A DNA stretch of 64,000 nt. It comes from Diphasiastrum complanatum (lineage: Eukaryota; Streptophyta; Lycopodiopsida; Lycopodiales; Lycopodiaceae). Both the position numbers and the translations under genes were made by a program. A model generated the notes under the pieces. That model searched no databases and was not told the origin of the DNA. It was given only the letters and a program-made list of their open reading frames with translations. How positions within the stretch are numbered: position 1 is the stretch's first letter; each line of letters begins with the position of its first letter. This document shows positions 12,286 to 25,321 of this stretch, one piece after another. Location: the NCBI GenBank assembly GCA_029204225.1, contig CM055106.1, positions 47,254,633 to 47,318,632 on the forward strand, written 5' to 3'.

Positions 12286-13577
12286 TGTTGGGAAAAGAGG
12301 GTGTGTCTAAGCTCTAGAGCTCCTTTCGGCCAATCTTTTAGGAATGTCACATTGTCCGTGACAACCATGTAGGCCTTAGACGATGTTGTAGAGAATTTCA
12401 TGTCCAAATTTTTTAAGGATTCTTTTTTGGGAAAAGAGGTTGTGTCTGAGAAATGGAAAATAGCTCAAAAACAAATGAACATGAATGGAAAGTGTTCATG
12501 TGTAGCAAAATGAGCTACCTCACTCTTTCCCTAAGCATGACTATGCCTATCAGACTCGAACAGAATACTAGTGATAGAAATGATGTTCGATTTGATTACG
12601 TAGCCAAACATTAAGCATGAAGACATCATAATGATAATTTGTCACAAACAGCTAGACTGGTTGTCAGTCGCGAATTAGTCGTAAAAGACAAGACTAAATA
12701 TCAGTCGTGAATAGCTAGACTAATGATAATTTGCTAAGAACAGACTACCAGATTAAGCAATAAGAGAGTCAGACAGAATGTAGAAAAGCATAGCAATATT
12801 GACACAAATCTGAACGCAGAACAAACAAAGCTGTATCAGATTAAGTATAGCGAAATATACAGGTCAATAATGCATGTGAGCACAAGACAATAGCGGACGA
12901 AACCACGTGCTTCATGAAACTAATCCAATCTATTAATCCAATCTATTAAAAGGAATAAACCTATTACTGACAATACAAAAAATTGATACACGAAAGCATC
13001 TACTTCATCTATCTCTGATATGCTTCTGATACATGCTATATTTTACACACACACAGTTACATGCTAAATACAAAGATGGTATCCAATATATATACATAAT
13101 GTTGTAGGTGTGCAGATGAAGAAAATACAAAGTGGATGTGCTGTCTATGGGAGATCATGGTGGCTGCTATCGTTGTCAAATCTGATTGCACAGTGCATGG
13201 GATGAGCATGAAAAGGCTGTGACATGAGCCTTTGCTGAAATGAACATTGGTGAAGATGCAAAAAATGCGACACTTTGACAAATGCCTTAGAATTTGATCT
13301 ACAAGGTGCCTTCGCTTTTCCATTAAGGCACCTTCAACATTTGTAGGGCAGTGTTGTCTTTTTCGCCTATCACAAATCATGTGTGAAAACACAGTGTTGT
13401 CTTTTTCGCCTTTTTCGCATGTGGAAATTTACTTGTATTTATGCAGACAGTCGTATTTTTCGCCTGTCTTATTTTACATGTAAATATGCAAACTGTGCGA
13501 CAACATGAGTAAAAATGCAGCATGAATGGAGGCAGATTAATATAGGATTTAGGAGAGTAGAGGAGATAAATCCAACA
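12286..13577 (-). mobile_element. 5' LTR of copia element D
   Basis: On the minus strand the LTR starts TGTTGGATTTATC (13577) and ends ...TTTTCCCAACA (12286), bounded by the primer site. A TATA-like TATATATA lies near 13085-13097. U3 carries the GGCGAAAAA and GCGACA words also seen in A and B, so these LTRs belong to one superfamily. About 1.29 kb. No 3' LTR was found. Confidence 0.75.
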
Positions 13578-13593
13578 TTCTTGTCTTCTGGCC

Positions 13594-14270
13594 ATGCATG
13601 GTAAGCGTGTTATCATCATGCCCAAGGATTTTGTTATTCTCGAGAGACTTTGGGACTGTTATTTTGGTCTTCGTGTGGATATTGCCAGCACCTCTAGAGA
13701 TCTGCCTCTAGATAGATCAGACCTACCAACTACCTCAAGGAGGAAAATGAACCAGATTGTCCCTAAAAAATCTAGATCTTGTAGGCCAGCTGCTTCTCTT
13801 TCTCCTAAGGTAATCCTTGTAAAGCAACCTTGAATCATCCTGACCACTAAATCTGGCTCTGATTCAGAAACATAATCATCTTCTTCTCCTCATGTTACTC
13901 ATCAACCTTCTCAGAATGTTTTTTCGTCGAAAGTGGAGATAACCCAAGAGAAGCTTGACAAGATAACAGAGAAATCTGTAAATATTTTGCCAACATCTAT
14001 TCAAACCCTGTACATAATCTTTTTGTTAGAATCCCATATGATCGCAACCCGATTTGTTTTTTATTTTGACCATTACATTTAATATGAATCTTATCTAGGC
14101 AATATAATTGATATGCTCGGCAGCTATTTTGACTTTTTTCTTCCAGATTCAAATAGAAGCTATAGATTAGGTCTCAAATTTTGTACAGACTTTAAAGATA
14201 AAACTTCAGAAATTATAGATGTGATTGTTGCAGCCGACCAAATTTTTGCAGCATAGCATTAGTATGGATT
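13594..14270 (+). pseudogene. Unrecognised broken ORF region
   Basis: From the ATG at 13594 a 79-codon ORF is followed, after stops, by further coding-like stretches: a Ser-rich segment, then EVTQEK-like text near 13940 (KVEITQEKLDKITEKS) and a segment near 14100-14265 rich in D and F. I do not recognise a domain. It abuts the start of LTR D, so it may be older sequence into which D inserted. It could be a degraded retroelement or host gene. Confidence 0.25.
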
Positions 14271-15100
14271 CCATGGGAGTCGTTTTTGTTGTCAGTCCAT
14301 TTTTCGTGGGTGCATGATCAAGCTCTCATGTGAAAGTAGGCACATGAACTTCCAAACGACAAAAGCCATAGCTTTCAAGAAGAGCAACTCCCAATTCAAA
14401 ACTTGGTGAATGTAGAATAGCTTCAAAATTTAGCATGACCTCATGTCTTTATAGTGGTCCTTTATGCCTCTATTATGAGTTTGGAGCCTTATTTGAGTAA
14501 TTTGGGCCTTCCAACCATTACTACAAAGCCCACCATTAACGAAGATAGCATGAGTGCTTATGCTCCCTTGTTAACTACATTATAAAACTAGTTCTACTTT
14601 GATTTAGAACCATGGCTATACTTACCATCATTTATTATTGAGCACATGGGCTAATTACATGTGGGACATGACACTCTTCCTACTTATGTATTTTTTTTCT
14701 CAAAAATGAAGACCATGTGATACTTCATCGAGTGTCATGCTCCATGAGTCCCTTGGCACTTATTGATCTTTGGCTACCTTTACAATATGATTATCTTTCC
14801 ATGTAATGTTCACATTGGAAACCATTTTCCATTAATCTATTATTGTTGCATTTTTTTAAAATTTTTGTAGTGCTATGCTATAACTACTAGAATATTGCTT
14901 GAGGTCATGTTTTCAACTTACTATTCTAGAACGAGGTTGTGGCAAATCTTCAATATAAGATAAGTTTGTTCCATATGTTTTATAAGAGCATTGACAAAGA
15001 TGTTTATGAAATGTAGGACTACCTTTGAGTAGCATCTAGTTTTGTATGGATTGATAAAATACATGCAACAAGATACTCAATAGTCTTTATTAGAAAAATA
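14270..15100. other. No recognisable gene
   Basis: AT-rich, with stops in all frames and no tandem or terminal repeat visible. Confidence 0.35.
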
Positions 15101-15715
15101 GATCACAAAGATCCATTTATGCGTTTTGATCTTTGGCTAATATGGATAACACATCTAGCATCATTAACAATGTAGAAATCTTGCATCTACTACACATAGA
15201 AGATGTAAACTCAATAAGAACTTGTAAAAAATGCTTATGTAAGTTAATTTACTACATACAACAGCTGCACAACAACAATACTCACATGTGGAAACTCATA
15301 CACATAAGAAACATAGTCTTCTATACACAAGAATCCACTATATCATCACAAATATGCAAAAATGGATGTAGAATCCCAAAGAGATATCTTCTATAAGAAT
15401 GAATGAGAGAAGAATGAGAGATATAGGTTCCTCCCATGCTTGTAGCCTATTTATAACAGCCTCTTGCCATATTTGGATGCTCTTACACAAGCTTATCTAC
15501 TTCTGGAAGTTTCTAGATCTCTTCCAAATCCTAGATCTAACATGACTAGATTCAATGCATCTCTATTAACCAATTAGAGTAGGTCTAAATTCGACCTTAT
15601 CAATCTGCCTAAGTTGTCAAAAATAGTAAATCCACTATTTTTAGTCTTTACTAACTTTATAAAGTCTATCTCTAAGTTGAAAAAGCATATTGGCCTCAAA
15701 ATGGCCAAATAACCT
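15100..15715 (-). mobile_element. 3' LTR fragment of element F
   Basis: Similar to 16967-17490 in the same orientation: both share a minus-strand TATA box (about 15447-15455 and 17328-17337) and a matching block about 150-200 bp further right. Only the part around the promoter remains; most of U3 and the far end are missing or unrecognised. Confidence 0.5.
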
Positions 15716-15733
15716 CAACATGACTAAACCAAA

Positions 15734-16345
15734 CTAGTTGATATGATTTTGTTGTCTTAAACATTGGTCCACAATATGGGATGATGGTTTATCTTGTAAC
15801 AATTTCTCATTTGTATTTTTCATATTCCATTTAGCAAAAAGCTCCTTTTGGTTGTTTGGCACAAGGAATATATTGAATCTGCTATTTAATAAAAGCCTTT
15901 TCAATGTAGCTTCTTTTTGAAGATCACCGAAATAGCACACAATGCTTTCATCAACACATGCTAGCTCATCATTGAATGTCTTAACCCTCGAAAAAAAAGC
16001 ATGAGCACTTTCATACTTATTTTGCATACATTGAAATATTTGCCTCCTAAAGGGTAGTACCCTTGATGTAGACTTGGACTCATAAAGCTTCTTTAAAGCT
16101 TCCCAAGCCTCACTTGATGAAGTACACTTACCAACTTCCTTGAGAAGTTCATTAGTCACATTCATCTTGATCACATGTACAACTTTCTTTGCCCTCTTGT
16201 CATACCTCAATCGATTTTGTGGTGCCAAAGGTCTCTCCTCCACACCTACAACAATATCCATCAAATCATTTATCTCAAGCAAAGATGCCATCCTCACCTT
16301 CCAAGTAGAATAATTTGTTGAGGTAAGCCTCCATCATTGCCTTCC
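15734..16345 (-). pseudogene. Copia element F: gag remnant
   Basis: Minus-strand gag of the same type as element E (VEERP, LRYDKRAKKVVHVIKMN, ELLKEVGKCTSSSEAW, KKLYESKSTSRVL, FNDELACVDES). The open frame runs 16297 to 15734 (187 codons). Upstream residues (ANDGGL-type) continue to about 16345 in another frame. It is truncated before any zinc knuckle, so protease and pol are lost. It lies between two related LTR pieces, which suggests a large internal deletion. Confidence 0.8.
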
Positions 16346-16954
16346 AAGATGAAGCCGCTTGAGGTTGCCATGTTGCAATGATTTGATCTTATCTTTGAAC
16401 CTGTTCCAATGCACTATGCACTTCCTTGAAAATCAACAAATGAAACTCAAGAAGAAATCACAAAGACATGGAAACAACATGGCCTCTCCTTTTTCTCTTT
16501 CTAGAAAATTCTAGCACATAGAATCCTGATTTCTTGATCACAATAGACTTAAACACAATATGATGAACTTTTGCCAACACCTAAGATTGAAAAACACTCT
16601 CGAAAAGTACAAAAACCTGAAAATCAAGAGATCCTATCAAATTTAGGGTTCACCAAAAAATGCAAAATATTGAATAAAGAGAAATCTACATGAAAAGCTA
16701 GAATCTAGATATTTCATCTAATAAAATGTGACAATCATGAGCAATTTTTGTCTCCAAATTCTAGTAAGTGGCTTGAAAAATCGGCCATCTACAAGTATTT
16801 TGACCTAAAATAACTTTAATATCACAAAGATCCAAACTCTATACTTGAAACTACAAGATTTGAGCTAGAAACACCTCCAAATCAACATATAATTTATGGC
16901 ACCCTCAAATCAACCTCTAGATTTGGAAAATTCACCAGATTTGGCCTGCAACTT

Positions 16955-16966
16955 GCTTTGATACCA
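16955..16966 (-). other. Primer-binding site of element F
   Basis: Minus strand TGGTATCAAAGC (one mismatch from the usual site) directly after the LTR end TTTTCACA. Confidence 0.65.
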
Positions 16967-18527
16967 TGTGAAAAAAATACAGATCCAAAACACATTAGTG
17001 GATCAACAAGATCTTGGGCCAATTTGGTTGCACATCTAGAAATAGCTAGAAGATAGAAATCACTACTTTATGCATGCTAGAACTTAGAAATGCATAAAGA
17101 TCTAATCATAAACACTTAGATATGACTTAGTACTATCCCTATCCATACAGCACCAGTAAATTATAGTACTTCACACTTGTGGATCCAAGATCTACCAAGA
17201 AATCAACATTCTACACATAGAAAACCGAGATATCAAGAGAAATATGCAAGAGATGGACATCGAATCAAAAGATAAAAGTTCTCCATATGAAATGAGATCA
17301 TGAAGATGATTTCTCCACGTTTTACAACTATTTATAGTGTCACTTTTCCTAAAAGATCAACTTCTAGGTACTTCACTAAGAACCTAAAAATAAGTGACTA
17401 GTTTCAATGTATCTCAACTAACCCACAGCAGTAGCTCTAAATCCGATCTTATCCACTTATGTACTTGCTAGAAATAGTAAGAAAAAAATAAGGAAATATG
17501 TATATTTATTTAAATTTTTTTATGTTTTCATAATAGGCGAGTGTTTGGGAGTATTGACGAATATTTGGATTTGAAGGTGAGGGTTTGGTAGTGAAGGCAA
17601 GTGTTTTACTCAAAAGGTAAATGTTCGGTGCAAAAAGTGAGTGTTTGAGAAAAATATGGAAAAGACTTGTACTAAGTGTTGAAAATCTAGCAAATTCACA
17701 CGTGTGAGAAACCACACAAAAAGTGTGAATGATCTTTACCATGCTTTGTGGTGGCACACAGATCACTTGTAGAGCAATCCTACAATCTACGACAAGATCT
17801 GAGGCTAGAACACAATCTAGAATGCTACAGATCAAAGCTACTCACAAATAGGGAATGTGTACAAGCAAGATCATGTATGAAGAAGACCCAAAATTTGAAC
17901 TAGAGAGAGAATACAATTACAAGCAACATAGAATGAGATCCAAATTTGACATTATGACATTACAAAAGCTTGATTCATCATTAGAAATGAATGAGAATCA
18001 TATGTACATGTATAGGAGAGCCAAAATTCGTGGTACTACTAACATTCAATGCATTCCCTACACCTATTCAAGTGTAAACTACCACTATATTGACACCTAA
18101 TAGCTTGCATGCAAAGATTGCACCTAACTTCTACCTACTTTCTCCGAATGTCAATTTCTCAACTAGACAAATACAAAACTACACGCATGTGTCGATTACT
18201 ATATTTGCATGCCTTGCATGTCACAATGGAAACTTGGGACACAATGCATTTATGATGGCTCGAGTTTCTACAAGGTCATATTAGACCATTTCCATGTGTA
18301 AATCTACATGCATGTCAATCTAGACATTGTGAACATTGTTGCATGTCATACTAGGCCAACTAGACTTTATGCATGTCATTGGAACTTGATCTACCTAACC
18401 CAAACTCACTCTTTTCTACAAGAATATGTGCTCAATTCACACACCTTGGATATGTATAATCAATTTACATGGGTAGAACCCCCAAAATCAACATATGTAA
18501 GATAGATATGTTTTACAATTCTTCACA
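16967..18527 (-). mobile_element. LTR of element F
   Basis: On the minus strand it begins TGTGAAGAATTG (18527) and ends ...TTTTTCACA (16967), so the ends TGTGAA/TTCACA are inverted repeats. A TATA box CTATAAATAG lies at 17328-17337, about 360 bp from the 3' end. Its 5' end touches a polypurine tract (18528-18536) and its 3' end touches a primer site. This is the order expected for a 3' LTR and a 5' LTR at once. Confidence 0.6.
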
Positions 18528-18536
18528 CTCCTCCTT
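18528..18536 (-). other. Polypurine tract (AAGGAGGAG)
   Basis: Minus strand AAGGAGGAG directly before TGTGAAGAATTG. It implies an upstream element sharing this LTR. The 18537-19047 stretch behind it has no pol motif that I recognise. Confidence 0.5.
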
Positions 18537-19047
18537 AAAATATATCTATCTGATGTTGATGAAGATCCTTTGTATGTGGATTCTTTGTTTTGTGTTTGAA
18601 GTGAAGATCCAAGGAATCCATCAGAGCAGCACACATACCAAATCCACGATAAGATTTCTTTGATAGAAATCTTTTCCAAATGCCTTTGAAAAATATTCCA
18701 CCAATTTGCCACTATGTCGATATGCCTCCTCCATGCTTGATCCTGATTTTGGACTTGAGAACTCCAAATGCATGAAGATGGCTGCATAAGAATCTGAAAA
18801 ATCCGAGGCTTCCATGTCTCATCATGATCACAAAGATCATACAGATCAAGATTATACCATGAGCAATATTCAAGATTAAGCACACTAGCTTCATTAGTCC
18901 AAACACTATGAACTCTATCCAAAATGGATCTAATCTTGAATCCATACTCAAACTTGATCTCATTGACGCTAAGTACTTTCTTAAGTATGCAAGTGTCCTC
19001 ATCTTCACTTACTCTCAAAAGAAGTTCACAATATGTATCAAAACATG

Positions 19048-20039
19048 AAAATCAGTGTCGCATTTTTGCATTCTAGCGACATCGTCGTTTGTCAGGATTT
19101 GCGAGCAAATATGCAAAGACGCATTTTTGGCTTTTTCCAAAGTGCCTCAAATGTGAAGGAAATGACTCTTGAAAAGTGTGGTGCTACTCTAAATGGGATT
19201 TAAGGACACTATCGGGTTTTTTTTTGCAAAAAGTTGACACTATCAATTTTTTGCGACACTGTGGCCTGTGGCTATTTTAGCATTTCTACAGAAGTGACAG
19301 TTTGGTTCGTTTATGCAGACAGACTGTTTATGGCCAATTTCCACTGCTTATCAAGCGATCAATGACAAGGAACTGGATGGATGCCAGCGGACACCAGCCA
19401 ACTAGCAATCGCAATTGACGACCTAGTTTCTTAGTGTAAATAGTTGTTCATATTCATACAGTTTTGAATAATAATTATCAGAAGAAGCATTTGAATAGTT
19501 AGCTCTCTCTCTCTCTCTCAAGCCTACGAGCTTGAACACTCCTAAGCATTCTAGATCACTTCTTAGAGTTGTTTTAGAGATCGCTATTGCACTACCGCTT
19601 ATCAACATTGCGCTTAATTCAGACTTAGCCGCTCAGAGATAGCATAGAGCATGCGACTTTGATCTACAACTTATAGTATTCATTTACTTATGTTTCGTTT
19701 TTCATACTGAATCAATACTATCTTTTATTGCATTCAGATTCATCTTAGAATATATGCATTTCTGTAGTTCTTCGTGACAAATTATTTGTCTGATTACTTA
19801 ATATTGTTTGGCTACGTAATCACTGTAGTACTGATGATTTCAAAGTTAGTTACTATAAGATCAAACATGATTTCTATCACTATTATTTCGTTTGAAATTG
19901 TTAGGCATAGTCATGCATAGAGAAAGAAGAAGATAGTTTATTCCGTCATGCACGAAAAGTTTTCTTTCTAGACACTCGAATTATTTTTGAATTCGTTTTT
20001 TTTTAGTTCGACCTATCTTCTGCACACCTCTTTCTGACA
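19048..20039 (+). mobile_element. 5' LTR of copia element B (5' truncated)
   Basis: Aligns by eye with 22349-23379, the 3' LTR of the same element, and ends ...TTTCTGACA before the primer site. About 210 bp of U3 are missing at the left. TATA-like TGTAAATAG lies near 19433; a 17-bp CT run is at 19503-19519. It retains a roughly 62-bp piece near 19548-19610 that the 3' LTR has lost. Confidence 0.85.
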
Positions 20040-20051
20040 TGGTATCAGAGC
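20040..20051 (+). other. Primer-binding site of element B
   Basis: Perfect TGGTATCAGAGC immediately after the 5' LTR. Confidence 0.88.
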
Positions 20052-20117
20052 CAAAGCTCTATTACTTGATATCTTTTGCGATATCAAATTGATAATCATA
20101 CTCTTCAGTTCTTTTCA

Positions 20118-22134
20118 ACCTTTCAGACAATTCAAAGAGCATGCTAAGAATCAAACTGGTAAACATCAACTACACTACTTCAGATCAAGCCTACAAGTTG
20201 TTCGATCCCATCGAGTCAAAGATATTCACTAGCCGGGATGTCATCTTCATCGAAGATCAGTTTCAAGTCCTCAAAGGAAAGGGTAGTCCCCATGTAGCCG
20301 ACGTATCAGATTCTCCTGATGCATTGAACTTTCCAGTTCCTCAATCGACTATTCCCATTGAAGGTCCAAGCTCTTCTACTTCCGATGAACAACAAATGAA
20401 CGGCGAATCAGAAGATGATGATGTTGCAGTTCAGCAACTACAGTCTGATGGGAATGATCAACTTCCTCTATTACTCAGAAGGTCATCGAGAACTAGCACA
20501 CCACCCCACAAATATATCGACGAGTCTGTAGCCTACCTTGTTCGGGAGTCGACGTTTGTCCAAGAGGCACTTAGTCAGCCTGATTCAGATCTCTGGAAAG
20601 AAGCTATGGATAAAGAGTATTCATCTCTTATCAAGAACCAGACAAGGACAATTGTTGAACTACTTGCTAGCAGAAACGTAGTTGATTGCAAATGGATTTT
20701 CAAAGTAAAGTACAATGCAAATGGAAGCATCAACAGAAGAAAGGCATGACTTGTTGCTAGAGGATTTTCTCAAGTATACAATGTGATTACATTGAGACCT
20801 TTAGTTCAGTAGTTAGACATTCTTCTATTCGACTTTTGCTATCATTTGCCGTTGTAGCAGATTTGAAAATACATCAAATGGATGTACAAATAACATATCT
20901 CAATGGAGTTATTGAAGAAGACATTTACATGGTGCAACCCGAAGGCTATATTATCGAGGGTAAACACAATCATGTGTGTAAACTCCATAAGGCACTTTAT
21001 GGCTTGAAGCAATCTGTTCAAGCATGGTTTCAAAGGATCAATATGTTCCTTTTTTATCATGGCTACACACCTAGCTCTTTAGATTCAAACGTTTACTTCA
21101 AAGCAGTACAACAGTCTTTTATCATTATCACTTTATACGTGGATGATACATTGCTTTTCAACAACAGTACCGATCTGATAAAAGAGGCCAAGACAATGCT
21201 ATCTTTCGAATTTGACATGACCGATCTGGGCGAAGCTCATTTCTGCCTTGGTATACAAATCCATAGAGACAGAAAACAGAAGTTGGTTTACATTACACAA
21301 CAGAGGTACATCTACAACATGTTAGTCAGATATAATCTGATTAATTGCAATTTAGCTCTCTCACCAATGGAACCATGTCTCAATTTGTCAAAGGACCAGT
21401 GTCCCCAAACAATTCATGAGAAGTAGCAGATGTGTGAGTATCCTTACCATTCTATTATAGGATCTCTTTTGTACGCCATGATCTATACCAGGCCAGACAT
21501 AACTTTTGCAATCAACTCTCTCAATAAGTTTATGACTAATGCTAGTGTAACACATTGGAAGGCTCTTTTTGGGATCATGAGCTATCTTTGAGCTACTATG
21601 GACTTTTGCATTTGTTATGGAGCAGTCAGCAATGACAAACTCAATTTACTCAGTGGTTACACAAATGCAAGTTGGACAGGAGATGTAGATACTCGTGAAT
21701 CCACTTTCGGATTTACATTCTTCCTTAACAATGGTCCAATTTCCTAGAACAGTTGTAGGCAAACTTTAATAGCTCTGTCTTCCATTTAATCAGAGTATAT
21801 TGTAGCCTCTCAGGCTTCAAAAGAAGCAATTTGGTTGATGAATTTACTCTCAGATATCGGTCTGAATCAATATGCTTCGATGACATTATTTTGTGATAAT
21901 CAAAGTGCCATCACTTTATTAGCCAACCCTAGATTTCATTCTAGGAGTAAGCACATTGAACTGAAGTATCATTTCGTCAAAAGCAAAGTTTTCAACGAAG
22001 AAGTTAGATTGCAGTACTATAGAACGCAAGGTATGACAGCAGATATTTTTACCAAAGCATTAAGTTTGGATACACACAGAAGATTTTGGATAGAACTAAG
22101 TTTGAAGGTGAAGGCATTCAAGGATTCAGATTAA
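20118..22134 (+). pseudogene. Copia element B: truncated integrase, RT, RNase H
   Basis: Gag, protease and most of integrase are deleted: a short integrase piece (FRQFKEHA-like, 20118-20160) jumps to the integrase tail (YTTSDQAYKLFDP, TSRDVIFIEDQF). RT then follows (WKEAMDKEYSSL, CKWIFKVKYN, HQMDVQITYLNG, YVDD near 21140, MEPCLNLSK). RNase H has NASWTGDVDT, CDNQSAITLL, RSKHIELKYHF and ADIFTKALS. Breaks include TGA at 20747 with a frameshift, TAG at 21424, and stops near 21590, 21746 and 21787. Both LTRs flank it, so it is a non-autonomous deletion derivative. Confidence 0.92.
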
Positions 22135-22141
22135 GAGGGAG
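22132..22141 (+). other. Polypurine tract of element B
   Basis: TAAGAGGGAG overlaps the end of pol and is followed by TGTTGGATTAG. Confidence 0.8.
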
Positions 22142-23379
<1,238 letters not shown>

Positions 23380-23864
23380 GATACAATATCTTGCTTTCTA
23401 GATATTTTGGAAACATAATCAAGTCACCAATGACAAGAGATAATTTCAAACTAAAGACCTTATTCAAAACTAGAATAGTCTTACTTGATATTTGAGATAA
23501 GCAAATCTCAATTAAGCAAGATACAACATCAATCAAAGAAAGAGAATCATAGGTGAGTACAATAGAATGAATACCATCTTCACTTATCCTTTCTTTTCCA
23601 TGAAATAAGAACCACAAGGTCTTGGCCTTGTACAATGAAGATCTTCTTGGATATGCATGTTGAGGATACTCCTCCTCAAACCTCGATCCCATCATAAGTT
23701 GGCTTTTCTCCATAGAATGAACTTTTGATGCAATTAGAGACACTATGCTCTCGGCCTCTTCCAAGATAGAAAATAGATCTTCAAAATCAGTAACATCTCC
23801 ATGCTCAAACACCTTCGAGATAGAGAGTGTAAAGGCTATGTGCCTTTCTTGGTGGATAAGCATC

Positions 23865-24190
23865 CAACCATGAAATATAAGCTTGGATCTCCATCCTTCA
23901 GTGGTAGTGTAGTTGACCTTAGCTTGTATCAATTTTCAATTAGCAAAGTACACAAGGTAATCATTTTTAAGTTCTCTTGGTTGGGTTAGAACACTACCAA
24001 TGGAATATTTGGAAGTGTCTATATGGACATAAAATTCAATGGACCAATTAGGAGATCTAAGGATTGGAAGAAACACTAATGCCTACTTCAGCTTGTGAAA
24101 AGCTTCGGTGGCTGGTGGTGTCCACTCAAGTGTGAAGGCATTGGAATCATTTGAAAAATTGAAAAAGGACTTAGTTTCTACACCGATACT
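23865..24190 (-). pseudogene. Ty3/gypsy RT-RNase H fragment
   Basis: The minus-strand reading gives the RT end (FNFSNDSNAF, LEWTPPATEAFHKLK) and RNase H start (IEFYVHIDTSKYSIGSVLTQ, KVNYTTTEGW). The residues correspond to the gypsy F-x-DAS...GxVL.Q pattern, with the usual DAS changed to DTS. Stops occur after FHKLK and YFAN. Beyond NYTTTEGW (left of 23865) similarity ends, and the open frame that continues into LTR B is not convincing. Confidence 0.65.
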
Positions 24191-24199
24191 ACAAGTGCC

Positions 24200-25060
24200 T
24201 TAGGTGTTAAAATTACACAAGCTAGTTTGAAATTTCCACTTGTAAATTGCATTGAGGCCATGTTGTGGGATGTCACATGTGCCAAAAGCATAACATACAT
24301 TTTGCTAAGTCAAATACCTAACTTAGCTTTGGAATGGTACCTTTGGAATGAGGCCAAAATGTGCATAGATAGGCTAGAGAGATTCTAGGGGCTAAAAATA
24401 CCTAGTTTTACATTGTTTTGGATCTCAAAAATTTAGACTCCCAATTAGAGTGGATCTTATGACCTTATAGGTTAAGAATTAGGGATAGGTCTTGGATGGA
24501 TAAGAGAAATCCCTAAATGCTCAGATCCGAGTCAATCATATATAAACATGTGATGGATTTGTCGTCCAATTATGAGTAAAATTGAGATCTTCCTTCATGA
24601 CTAGTTTGTCTATCATTTGAGTGATGATTGCTATTGGCATATGGATTTTTGTAATCATCAGAAGAGTTTGAAAGTACAGTTGGTATAGTACAAAAGTAGC
24701 AACAGGCCGTACTTTCACACGTGTGAGCCTTTTTGCATGTTTTTGGAGCCAATTTGTGGAGTTCAAGCCAAGATAAGCTAGAAATCAATGTATTGATTTA
24801 TGTTCTAGCTATAGGAGCTTGATTGCATCTTAATTAGGTGCTTTCTCCATCATTTCTAAGATCTACTAGAGTCATTTGTTGCATTTTAGACATTCGGATT
24901 TATGACACCTAAGGGACCTTCATCGAGCATGATGGAGTCATTATGAACCTTTGTTGACCTAACAAATGGATTTGGAACATCAAAATTAGGTTGGAACCTT
25001 GAAAATTGTCATTAAATGTAGTACCTAGATGAAGATTGACTTAGAATTTGCTTTGCACAG
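24200..25060. other. No recognisable gene
   Basis: No motif found. A TTCACACGTGTGAG palindromic word occurs near 24713, like words in the LTRs of F and G, so LTR-derived sequence is possible. Confidence 0.3.
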
Positions 25061-25184
25061 GAACACAGATCTAGCTACACAGTAACACAGATAGAAAACA
25101 CTCTCCACAGCAAGCTCACATAGCAGCTGTATTTCTCAAAATGGAATTACACTTTACATATAGTTCTTCACTCAGGCAACCCAT

Positions 25185-25310
25185 GCATGACCCAAATTGC
25201 CGTTGGCGGCACGTGTGTCCCATCGACTTGCCTCGTGGCGAGGCCAACTGATCCTTATCGACTGATAGGACCCACAGTACAGTAGCACAATGATTCTACT
25301 TTAATTCTAA
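25185..25310 (-). repeat. Direct repeat unit 1 (LTR piece of copia H)
   Basis: About 125 bp closely matching 26926-27043 (words CTTATCGACTGATAGGACCC and CAGTACAGTAGCA). Next to it on the right is CTCTCTCCCTT (25311-25321), which on the minus strand is a polypurine tract AAGGGAGAGAG. This fits the start of a minus-strand 3' LTR running to the left. Confidence 0.6.
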
Positions 25311-25321
25311 CTCTCTCCCTT

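Noticed and set aside
18488-19018. 176-codon minus-strand ORF
   Set aside because: It covers a polypurine tract and LTR start at its 3' end, has no recognisable motif, and other frames are equally open.
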